Assembly: GCA_003224195.1 (NCBI GenBank)
Contig: QHYP01000166.1
Span: 1 to 5,597 of the forward strand
Origin: Acidobacteriota bacterium
GTDB lineage: Bacteria > Acidobacteriota > Terriglobia > Acidiferrales > UBA7541
Length of the DNA: 5,597 bases
Direction: 5' to 3'
Shown piece by piece: positions 1 to 5,175 of this stretch. The notes beneath the pieces are model-generated. The model was not told the origin of the DNA. It made no database searches and saw only the letters and a program-made list of their open reading frames with translations. Numbering within the stretch: the stretch's first letter is position 1; each line of letters opens with the position of its first letter. The position numbers and the translations under genes were made by a program.

Positions 1-189
1 ACCGGCGAGGCGGACTATCGCACGCCCATTTCCGAAGCCGAGCAGTTTTACGAGGCGTTGCGCTGGCTGAACGTGGACGCCGTCCTGGTGCGCGTGCCGG
101 AAGAGCCGCATGGGATCGGCCGCCGCCCCAGCCACCACGTCACGAAAATGCTGTACATCGTGGGCTGGTTCGAAAAACACAAGAGCTGA
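1..189 (+). CDS. S9 family (prolyl oligopeptidase / acylaminoacyl peptidase type) serine peptidase, C-terminal end
   Basis: The frame open from base 1 gives 62 residues ending in TGA, the last part of an alpha/beta-hydrolase peptidase domain. Two catalytic landmarks of family S9 are visible. GEADYRTP (residues 2-9 of the fragment) matches the usual motif around the catalytic Asp (fragment Asp5). EEPHGIGRRPSH carries the catalytic His (fragment His37). The tail LYIVGWFEKHKS is also the usual end of these enzymes. The nucleophilic Ser, the beta-propeller and any signal peptide lie upstream of the window. Such enzymes cleave short peptides or remove N-acylated residues, often in the periplasm in this type of bacterium. 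The family assignment is firm; the exact substrate cannot be told from this piece. A strong hairpin terminator follows 39 bp after the stop, so this is probably the last gene of its transcript. Confidence 0.88.
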   Translation, partial: TGEADYRTPISEAEQFYEALRWLNVDAVLVRVPEEPHGIGRRPSHHVTKMLYIVGWFEKHKS

Positions 190-227
190 GCGCTTTCTGC
201 TTCTAGCACTACCCTAATGTCAAACCT

Positions 228-262
228 GGGAGCGTCCGCGCGGACGCTCCCCGTTCTTTTTT
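228..262 (+). terminator. Rho-independent terminator after the S9 peptidase gene
   Basis: A perfect 24-bp palindrome (GGGAGCGTCCGC followed by its exact reverse complement, 228-251) is followed by CGTTCTTTTTT. In RNA this folds as a GC-rich stem of about 10 bp with a CGCG loop, then a U-rich tail. The T-run lies on the + side, so it terminates the S9 peptidase transcript. On the other side the hairpin is followed only by AGGTTTGAC, so its value for the opposing gene at 306-947 is doubtful. Confidence 0.9.
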
Positions 263-305
263 CAGGTTAAGCGCTGTCTGTCTCACACCGAGAGGGAAGG
301 GAGCG

Positions 306-947
306 TTACTGGACGAGGCGAACGTTGTGCACGCCCGCGGCGAGCGACATGGCCATGCCCGCCGATTGCGGCACCCACCACATTTTGCGGATCCACGGAT
401 TCGGGCTGCGCATCATCCGGCGGCCGAAGAAATCCATAAATGCCGGGCAGACCTGCGTGGCTGCGTAGAGGGCGCCAGAGTTGGCGAACGGACGCAACAG
501 CGGGTTGGACTCCGTGCCTGCGCCGGCGTTTATGGCCCGCCGCGTAGACCAAGCATCAAATGTCGCCGCGCCGTGAGCCGCAACGGCCAGCCCATACCAT
601 TCGCGACGCCGAGTCGAGGACTCTCTCCAACCGCCGAGCGCCGGCCGCGGCGCTTCGGGCAATCCGAGCGGCTTATTGCGAACAACGATGGGCGCGAGCG
701 CGGAAGGCTCCGTCGGAACAGCCGCCGCGGGTGTGCGCGCAAATTCGCCCGGCGCATAACCGAGGACTGGCGCGCCGCTATTTACTTCCGCGGATGAAGC
801 AGCATCGCTCTTTGCATCTGCTTCCACCGAGAGCGGCGCGTTTTCGCCGGACCGGCGGGCCACTGGGGAAGGCGAATCGGAAGCGACAGGAATTGCGCAA
901 CCTGGCTGCGCAAGGAAACTCACGAAAAGGACCAGATCAAGAACCAT
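306..947 (-). CDS. Hypothetical secreted or membrane protein, 213 aa
   Basis: I do not recognise a characterised function. The 213-residue product begins with a hydrophobic stretch (residues 2-16, LDLVLFVSFLAQPG) that looks like a signal sequence. Cys17 follows, but the residues before it (Q-P-G) are a poor lipobox. Residues 20-115 are Ala/Pro/Ser-rich and low in complexity, probably a disordered linker. The C-terminal third is more ordered: three hydrophobic segments (about 117-130, 157-175 and 189-207) and a motif D131-x3-T135 ... E146-S-N-P-L. This D..T..E-x-NP pattern recalls small membrane proteins of the DUF5658 type, a resemblance from memory only. The ATG at 947 has a Shine-Dalgarno-like GAGGTG four bases upstream (952-957 on the + strand). 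It is transcribed away from the kinase gene and converges on the S9 peptidase. Coding is supported by the signal-like N-terminus, the RBS and the conserved-looking C-terminus. Confidence 0.72.
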   Translation of the reverse strand: MVLDLVLFVSFLAQPGCAIPVASDSPSPVARRSGENAPLSVEADAKSDAASSAEVNSGAPVLGYAPGEFARTPAAAVPTEPSALAPIVVRNKPLGLPEAPRPALGGWRESSTRRREWYGLAVAAHGAATFDAWSTRRAINAGAGTESNPLLRPFANSGALYAATQVCPAFMDFFGRRMMRSPNPWIRKMWWVPQSAGMAMSLAAGVHNVRLVQ

Positions 948-986
948 CGTGCACCTCAGTGGCTGGGGGTCGCTGTGGTGCTCTGC

Positions 987-1006
987 GGTGCGTCCCAGAA
1001 CGCACC
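987..1006. other. Stem-loop in the divergent intergenic region
   Basis: Perfect inverted repeat: GGTGCGT (987-993), loop CCCAGA, ACGCACC (1000-1006). If the minus-strand promoter at 1008-1036 is real, this hairpin sits at the very 5' end of the mRNA for the 213-aa protein, where it could protect the transcript or act as a regulator site. No U-run follows, so it is not a typical terminator. Confidence 0.5.
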
Positions 1007-1007
1007 C

Positions 1008-1036
1008 ACGATACTGTACTTCCGTGCAGGTTCCAA
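1008..1036 (-). promoter_or_regulatory. Candidate sigma70-type promoter for the 306-947 gene
   Basis: Read on the minus strand: TTGGAA (1031-1036), a 17-bp spacer, then TATCGT (1008-1013). Each box matches the consensus at 4 of 6 positions and the spacing is ideal. Predicted transcription would start near 1001 and give a leader of about 50 nt that includes the GGTGCGT/ACGCACC hairpin at 987-1006. The boxes are moderate, so this is a prediction only. Confidence 0.35.
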
Positions 1037-1221
1037 TAGCGCGACCTGCCCATAAGGGTAGGTCTGCCGTACTGGTAGAGTCGGTGGCGCGAAATGGGAA
1101 GGATGTACTAGCAAGAAGCGCGTCATTGGCGAAGCCGTCTGGACCGATTAAAGGGACTTGACCAGATTGGCGAAATGAGCTTTCTCCGCAAAGCCGCGCA
1201 AATCGCGCAGATTGGCGCGTC

Positions 1222-1230
1222 TGTTATAAT
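1222..1230 (+). promoter_or_regulatory. Extended -10 promoter of the kinase gene, probably leaderless
   Basis: TGTTATAAT (1222-1230) is a full-consensus -10 hexamer (TATAAT, 1225-1230) with the TGn extension. No good -35 box lies 16-18 bp upstream (ATCGCG at 1202-1207), which the extended -10 can offset. The ATG of the kinase begins only 9 bases after the last T, so transcription should start at or within a base or two of the start codon. There is no room for a ribosome binding site, which indicates a leaderless mRNA. Confidence 0.7.
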
Positions 1231-1238
1231 CGCGCGCG

Positions 1239-1919
1239 ATGGCGGTCCGTGAGCCCTCGGTTCCTCCGCAGCCCCCCGCGGCACAGACGCCGCGTTTCCT
1301 TGTCGTGGAAGGGCCTCTGCGCGTGGGCAAATCGACGCTGGCTCGGATTCTCGCGGAACGCCTGCGCGCCCGCCGCATCTACGACTGCGAAGACAATCCG
1401 TTCCTCGAGGACTTTTACCGCGGAAAAGCGGGCGCCGCGTTCCGCGCGCAGATGTATTTTCTGATGGAGCGCCAGAAGCGGCTGCGCGAAGCGCTTGCTG
1501 TCGAAACGCCCGGCCATCTCCTCTCCGACTTCCTGATGGAGAAGGACCGCATCTTTGCAAACCTGAATCTCGATGACCAGGAGCTGAAACTCTACGAACG
1601 CTACTACGAGAACTCGACGGCGGATCTGCCCTTGCCAGATCTGGTGATTTACCTTCAGGCCAAGCCGGAGGTGTTGCGTGCGCGCATCGCCAAAAAAGGA
1701 GCGAGAGAGGAGACCCGCATCGCCGACGAATACATCGAAGAAGTTGTCCACGCCTACGAACACTTCTTCTTCCGTTACTCCGCATCCGACCTGTTGGTGG
1801 TGGATACCTCGGCGATCGACTTCGTCGAGCGCAGCGCGGATTTGCAGCAACTCCTGCGCCGGCTTCAGGACCCTGTCAAGGGGACACAATATTTCCTACC
1901 TCTCGGGGCGTCGGAATAG
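1239..1919 (+). CDS. Deoxynucleoside kinase family protein (deoxyguanosine/deoxyadenosine kinase type)
   Basis: A 226-residue P-loop kinase of the deoxynucleoside kinase family, which transfers phosphate from ATP to a deoxynucleoside 5'-OH in cytoplasmic purine or pyrimidine salvage. In order: a Pro-rich N-terminal tail (1-18); Walker A VEGPLRVGKST (23-33, Gly25, Gly30-Lys31-Ser32); the substrate-site stretch E51-D-N-P-F-L (51-56) with FYRG; Q71-M-Y-F-L with R78; S96-D-F-L-M-E-K-D-R (96-104); PDLVIYLQAKPEVLRARI with a basic lid (RIAKKGAREE); then Y-x3-FFFRY and a DLLVVD strand. The end GTQYFLPLG is usual for bacterial members, so the TAG stop is natural. The length fits the family. Residue 28 is Arg where many relatives have Gly in the P-loop. 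The ATG is fixed by the extended -10 box immediately upstream, and no Shine-Dalgarno is seen. The exact nucleoside preference is not readable from sequence. Confidence 0.88.
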   Translation: MAVREPSVPPQPPAAQTPRFLVVEGPLRVGKSTLARILAERLRARRIYDCEDNPFLEDFYRGKAGAAFRAQMYFLMERQKRLREALAVETPGHLLSDFLMEKDRIFANLNLDDQELKLYERYYENSTADLPLPDLVIYLQAKPEVLRARIAKKGAREETRIADEYIEEVVHAYEHFFFRYSASDLLVVDTSAIDFVERSADLQQLLRRLQDPVKGTQYFLPLGASE

Positions 1920-2174
1920 CCAGATCTGCGGCTGCCTCCAACAGTCAGTCAATCTGCAAACGCGGGGCTAATGGTTCCGTTCTGCGGCGGCGCCATTTCC
2001 GTAATCGTTTGACGCTGGAGCCAGGTGAAAACCCCCCACAGATGCGCTCCAAACGCGGCCGCCTTCCGATTTACCTAGTATCGGAGAACACGATTGCTTC
2101 GATTCGCCTTGGTTGTTTTCTTTCTCCGGGAAATTCAGTACAGTTTCCGCCGCAGAAAATGGAGGTTAATGCCT
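1920..2174. other. Intergenic region upstream of the glycosylasparaginase
   Basis: 255 bp between two genes on the same strand. No clear terminator for the kinase and no strong promoter is seen. A 6-bp inverted repeat TCCGAT...ATCGGA with a 9-nt loop lies at 2065-2085. Promoter-like boxes near 2113-2144 (TTGTTT and TACAGT) have a 20-bp spacer, which is too long to call. The only firm element is the ribosome binding site at the 3' end. Confidence 0.5.
2161..2165 (+). promoter_or_regulatory. Ribosome binding site that fixes the glycosylasparaginase start
   Basis: GGAGG lies 9 bases before ATG 2175. A second in-frame ATG at 2169 is only 3 bases away from it, too close. The far upstream in-frame ATG at 2094 would add 27 residues in front of a complete Tat signal, which is unlikely. 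Confidence 0.8.
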
Positions 2175-3338
2175 ATGGAACGCTGGTCACGTCGCAGGTT
2201 TTTTCTCACTTCCCTGGCGAGCAGCATTGCCGCAGGGGCGAGCAAACTGTTCGGCAAAGAAGTGCAAGCAGGGAATGGCACAAATGCCCGCGCCGAGAAT
2301 TTGGCATCGATGTTGCCACCGCAAGGCGTCCGCCCGCTCATGATTTCGAGCGCGAACGGCGTCAATGCGCTCGACCGCGGGATGGAGATCTTGAAAAAAG
2401 GGGGCGACACGCTGGACGCCGTCGTCGCGGCGGTGACGGTCGTCGAGGACGATCCGAACGATACCTCGGTCGGCTACGGCGGTTTGCCCAACGAAGACGG
2501 CGAGGTCGAACTCGATGCCAGCGTGATGCACGGCCCGACACACCGCGCGGGATCGGTCGCTTCCGTGCGCCGCATCAAGAACGTGGCGCGGCTGGCGAAG
2601 ACCGTGATGGAGCGGACGAATCACGTCATGCTCGTCGGCCCCGGCGCGACCCGCTTTGCCGTCGCTGAAGGATTCGAGGAGATGAACCTGCGCACGGAAA
2701 AATCACGGCTCGCGTGGCTGGCGTGGAAAGCGTCGTCCTCGTTCAACTGGCGCCCGGGAATCGACAGCCCGGAATGGAAGGAACACATGGCCGCGCTCCT
2801 CGACACGCCGGAAAAACAGGCCCTTCTTCCGTGGATTGAGAGCGTCATCGCGCATCCGCCGACGGGCACGATCCCGTGCATGGCGGTCAACGAGAAAGGC
2901 GACATCTCCGCCACCACCACGACTTCGGGGCTGGCGTGGAAAATCGCCGGGCGCGTAGGCGATTCACCCATCATCGGCGCCGGGTGCTGCGCGGACAACG
3001 ACGTCGGCGCCGCGGGTTCGACCGGTAAAGGCGAAGAAAACATCAAGATCTCCGGCGGGCACACGATCGTCGAGATGATGCGGAAGGGCATGTCGCCCAC
3101 GGACGCGTGTCTGGAAGCGCTGCGCCGCGTCGCGCGCAATTACAACAACGACAAGAAAAAACTGGGGACGTTTCATCTCTTTTACTACGCGCTGAACAAG
3201 AACGGCGAGCATGGGAGCGCGTCGCTCTGGCGCAGCACGCGCAACGGTCACCGCGCGACCTACGCCGTGCACGACGGCACGAAGGCGCGGCTCGCCGAGT
3301 GTGCCGCGTATTTTGACGAAGCCAGCGGCGACGAGTGA
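2175..3338 (+). CDS. Glycosylasparaginase, N4-(beta-N-acetylglucosaminyl)-L-asparaginase, Tat-exported
   Basis: A 387-residue Ntn hydrolase that splits the GlcNAc-asparagine bond of degraded N-glycoproteins (or related asparagine amides), releasing aspartate. The N-terminus S5-R-R-R-F-F-L11 followed by a hydrophobic Ala/Ser stretch (13-23) is a twin-arginine signal, so it should act outside the cytoplasm. Family landmarks: GGDTLDAV; V99-G-Y-G-G-L-P-N-E-D-G with ELD114; SVRRIKN; LVGPGATRFA; the autoprocessing site P229-T-G-T232-I with Thr232 as predicted N-terminal nucleophile of the beta chain; TTTTSG (247-252); G259-R-V-G-D-S-P265 for substrate binding; GAG(CC)AD; and GSTGKGE. These closely follow human and bacterial aspartylglucosaminidases. 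Residue 231 before the nucleophile is Gly, as in plant-type asparaginases, rather than the Asp of the human enzyme. The downstream flavoenzyme gene is 52 bp away on the same strand and may be cotranscribed. Confidence 0.92.
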   Translation: MERWSRRRFFLTSLASSIAAGASKLFGKEVQAGNGTNARAENLASMLPPQGVRPLMISSANGVNALDRGMEILKKGGDTLDAVVAAVTVVEDDPNDTSVGYGGLPNEDGEVELDASVMHGPTHRAGSVASVRRIKNVARLAKTVMERTNHVMLVGPGATRFAVAEGFEEMNLRTEKSRLAWLAWKASSSFNWRPGIDSPEWKEHMAALLDTPEKQALLPWIESVIAHPPTGTIPCMAVNEKGDISATTTTSGLAWKIAGRVGDSPIIGAGCCADNDVGAAGSTGKGEENIKISGGHTIVEMMRKGMSPTDACLEALRRVARNYNNDKKKLGTFHLFYYALNKNGEHGSASLWRSTRNGHRATYAVHDGTKARLAECAAYFDEASGDE

Positions 3339-3390
3339 GGCGCCCTAGCCCCTTTGCGCCGCTCACGTCTTGTCCTACCCTTTCATCGGA

Positions 3391-4518
3391 ATGGACCGCG
3401 CAAGAATTCTGATCATCGGTGGCGGCGTCGTGGGCTGCGCGGTGGCGCACGCGGTGTCGCGCCGCTGGCAGGACGTGTTCTTGGTCGAGCAATTGCCCAG
3501 GCTCGGCATGGCCACGAGTTCGCGCAACAGCGGCGTAATTCACTCCGGCATCTACTACCCACCGGGCACGCTGAAGGCGCAGCTCTGCCCGGAAGGCAAT
3601 CGGCTGATGTATGAGTTCTGCGCCAGACACAATGTTCCACATCGGCGCACGGGGAAATTGATTGTCGCGTCGGACTCTCGCGAAGAGAAAGAGCTCCATG
3701 CGTTGCTGGCCCGCGGGCGGGCGAACGGAGTGGAGGGCCTGCGGCTGATCGGTCCCGCGGAGATTCGCGCGCGGGAACCGCACATCGTTGGGACCGCGGC
3801 GATTGATGTGCCTTCGGCGGGCATCGTTTCGGCCGAGGATCTTGTGAAGGCGTTCGCGCGGGTAGCGGCGCAGCAAGGCGCCGAGATCGTTACGCATGCG
3901 CGCGTGGAAGCGCTCGAGCCGCAGCGCGATTCGATTCGCGTGACCCTGCGAATTGGAGATGACGCAACGGCCAAACATGAAACGATTGAGGCCGATTGCG
4001 TCGTAAATGCCGCCGGCCTCTACGCCGACGACGTGGCCGCGATGCTGGGGAACCGCTCCTGGCGCATTTATCCTGTGCGCGGCGAATTTTGCGAGATCCG
4101 CGGGCCGCGCGCGGCGCTCGTGAACGGTCTGGTTTATCCGCTGCCGCTTCCCGAAGGATTCCTCCTCGGCGTGCATTTCACGAAAACACTGTGGGGCACG
4201 CTTCTCGTCGGTCCGACCGGAACTTACGTCGAAGGAAAGGACAACTACGAGCGGAACCGCCTGCCGATTTCGTACTTTGCGCGAAGCGCGAAGGCGCTCT
4301 TGCCGGAAATCGAAGAGAGTGACATGCAGCTCAGTTATTCGGGATTGCGGCCGAAGCTGGTCCCTCCTGGCGGGAAGGGTCCCTTCGATTTCGTCATCAC
4401 GCGCGATCCGCATGTGCCCCAAGTGATTCAATTGGTCGGGATGGAGTCACCGGGGCTGACCGCCGCGGCGTCCATTGCAAATCGTGTCGCGGAACTGGTC
4501 TCCGAAATCCTCGCATGA
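3391..4518 (+). CDS. lhgO: L-2-hydroxyglutarate oxidase-type FAD-dependent oxidoreductase
   Basis: A 375-residue flavoprotein of the DAO superfamily. Relatives oxidise L-2-hydroxyglutarate to 2-oxoglutarate, a metabolite-repair or catabolic step, passing electrons to the membrane quinone pool or oxygen. Visible: Rossmann motif ILIIGGGVVG (6-15, G10-x-G12-x2-G15) with Glu33 at the end of beta2 for FAD ribose; the L2HGDH signature S43-S-R-N-S-G-V-I-H-S-G-I-Y-Y56 followed by PGTLKAQLC; V205-N-A-A-G-L-Y; YPVRGEF; and C-terminal YSGLRPK (316-322) and M351-ESPGLT, both usual for this group. The start is uncertain. ATG 3391 puts the Rossmann strand at residue 6, as in relatives, but has no Shine-Dalgarno. 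An in-frame TTG at 3370 would add 7 residues and also lacks one. Substrate is assigned by family; other 2-hydroxyacid or amino acid oxidase roles remain possible. Confidence 0.85.
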   Translation: MDRARILIIGGGVVGCAVAHAVSRRWQDVFLVEQLPRLGMATSSRNSGVIHSGIYYPPGTLKAQLCPEGNRLMYEFCARHNVPHRRTGKLIVASDSREEKELHALLARGRANGVEGLRLIGPAEIRAREPHIVGTAAIDVPSAGIVSAEDLVKAFARVAAQQGAEIVTHARVEALEPQRDSIRVTLRIGDDATAKHETIEADCVVNAAGLYADDVAAMLGNRSWRIYPVRGEFCEIRGPRAALVNGLVYPLPLPEGFLLGVHFTKTLWGTLLVGPTGTYVEGKDNYERNRLPISYFARSAKALLPEIEESDMQLSYSGLRPKLVPPGGKGPFDFVITRDPHVPQVIQLVGMESPGLTAAASIANRVAELVSEILA

Positions 4519-4536
4519 ATTGTCAAAGAACAGAAC

Positions 4537-4556
4537 GGGCACGGCATGCCGTGCCC
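4537..4556. repeat. Perfect 20-bp palindrome between convergent genes (dispersed-repeat type or terminator)
   Basis: GGGCACGGCA followed by its exact reverse complement, flanked on the right by CTAC. It lies between the stop codons of the flavoenzyme (+) and tyrS (-). The GTAGGGGC...GCCC form resembles short palindromes that I recall as scattered in many bacterial genomes, so it may be a REP-like repeat copy. Read on the minus strand it is followed by GTTCTGTTCTTTG, a broken T-run, so it may also end the tyrS transcript. On the + side no T-run follows. Confidence 0.65.
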
Positions 4557-4569
4557 CTACAAAGCACCC

Positions 4570-5172
4570 TCACTCCACAACGATGCGGAGGAATTTCTTC
4601 TTGCCCACTCTTATGAGGTGGCTCTCACCTCTGACAAGTGCGAGCGATTTCTGCACGCTCATCGGCGTTTTGTCTCCTACCAGCTCGACGCCGCCTTGCT
4701 TCACCAGGCGTTCCGCTTCGCTACGTGAAGAAATCGTCCCTGCCTCTACCAGTAGAGAAGTAATTCGCCGAGGTGGGCCTGCTGGCACTTTGAATATCGG
4801 CGCTTCTTCGGGGGCTTGGCGGTCGCGGAAGACGCGCTGAAATTCGTCCGCCGCCTTTTTAGCGGCTGCCTGCCCATGGAAGCCAGCGATGACCTCGCGG
4901 GCCAACTCCATCTTCACGTCCATGGGGTGCTTTGAGCCGCTCGATACTTGATTTCGCAGGTCCGCGATCTCCTTCGACGGCCGGTCCGTGACCAGGTCCC
5001 AGTAGCTCCACATCAGGTCGTCCGGGATGGACATGAGCTTGCCGAACATTTCGGAGGGTGATTCGGTGATGCCGACGTAATTGCCGAAGCTCTTGGACAT
5101 TTTGCGCTGGCCGTCGAGTCCGACCAGAATCGGCATGGTCATGCAGACTTGCGATTCCTTGCCATACTCGCG
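4570..5172 (-). CDS. tyrS: Tyrosyl-tRNA synthetase, C-terminal part after an in-frame amber codon (KMSKS loop, anticodon-binding and S4 domains)
   Basis: This 200-codon stretch is the direct in-frame continuation of the TyrRS fragment at 5173-5597. It contains MTMPILVGLDG leading into the ATP-binding K-M-S-K-S motif (5089-5103), then SFGNYVGI, the helical anticodon-binding region, and a C-terminal S4 RNA-binding domain (from about ITSLLVEAG, with SRSEAERLVKQGGVEL, to FLRIVVE). It ends in TGA. All family landmarks expected after the stop are present and no further disruption is visible. The first ATG after the amber codon is at 5142 (a second at 5136), with AAGGAA (5155-5160) 12 bases upstream of it as a weak ribosome binding site. 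Translation of this part therefore needs readthrough or reinitiation. Alone it lacks the HIGH motif and tyrosine pocket and cannot be a complete synthetase. Confidence 0.88.
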   Translation of the reverse strand, partial: REYGKESQVCMTMPILVGLDGQRKMSKSFGNYVGITESPSEMFGKLMSIPDDLMWSYWDLVTDRPSKEIADLRNQVSSGSKHPMDVKMELAREVIAGFHGQAAAKKAADEFQRVFRDRQAPEEAPIFKVPAGPPRRITSLLVEAGTISSRSEAERLVKQGGVELVGDKTPMSVQKSLALVRGESHLIRVGKKKFLRIVVE

Positions 5173-5175
5173 CTA
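5173..5175 (-). other. tyrS: In-frame TAG inside tyrS
   Basis: The coding-strand context is GAA ATC TAG CGC GAG. Family proteins have Gln here, so CAG to TAG (one C-to-T change) explains it. Both flanks are in the same frame with intact motifs, so this is a lone nonsense codon, not a frameshift. Confidence 0.85.

Larger units (their letters stand above)
948..1238. other. 291-bp divergent intergenic region with hairpins and promoter-like elements
   Basis: No convincing coding frame is seen here. Structures visible: an inverted repeat at 987-1006 (GGTGCGT, 6-nt loop, ACGCACC); a second at 1043-1064 (GACCTGCCC, loop ATAA, GGGTAGGTC, one G-T pair); three copies of ATTGGCG (1125, 1166, 1211); and tandem near-identical 9-mers CGCGCAAAT/CGCGCAGAT (1195-1212) just before the extended -10 box of the kinase gene. 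The region probably holds the promoters and leaders of both divergent genes. Whether a small RNA is made from it cannot be judged from sequence alone. Confidence 0.6.

Noticed and set aside
1041..1160. Possible tRNA or riboswitch in the kinase upstream region
   Set aside because: No cloverleaf, T-arm consensus or known aptamer core could be found, only simple hairpins.
1224..1889. Open frame on the minus strand opposite the kinase gene
   Set aside because: Antisense to a gene with an intact Walker A motif and full family length; its translation shows no recognisable domain.
2065..2085. TCCGAT...ATCGGA inverted repeat as a terminator or regulator
   Set aside because: Only 6 bp with a 9-nt loop and no T-run; chance is sufficient.
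2094..2174. N-terminal extension of the glycosylasparaginase from ATG 2094
   Set aside because: It would place 27 residues before a complete Tat signal and lacks a Shine-Dalgarno, whereas ATG 2175 has GGAGG at 9 bases.
3043..4431. Long open frame (462 codons) on the minus strand opposite the asparaginase 3' end and the flavoenzyme gene
   Set aside because: It is antisense to two clearly recognisable genes. Its translation is Arg/His-rich with no family resemblance and is explained by high GC in third codon positions.
5155..5175. A frameshift or deletion as the cause of the broken tyrS
   Set aside because: The two flanking segments are in the same frame and join with exactly one codon between GREI and REYG, so only a substitution is needed.
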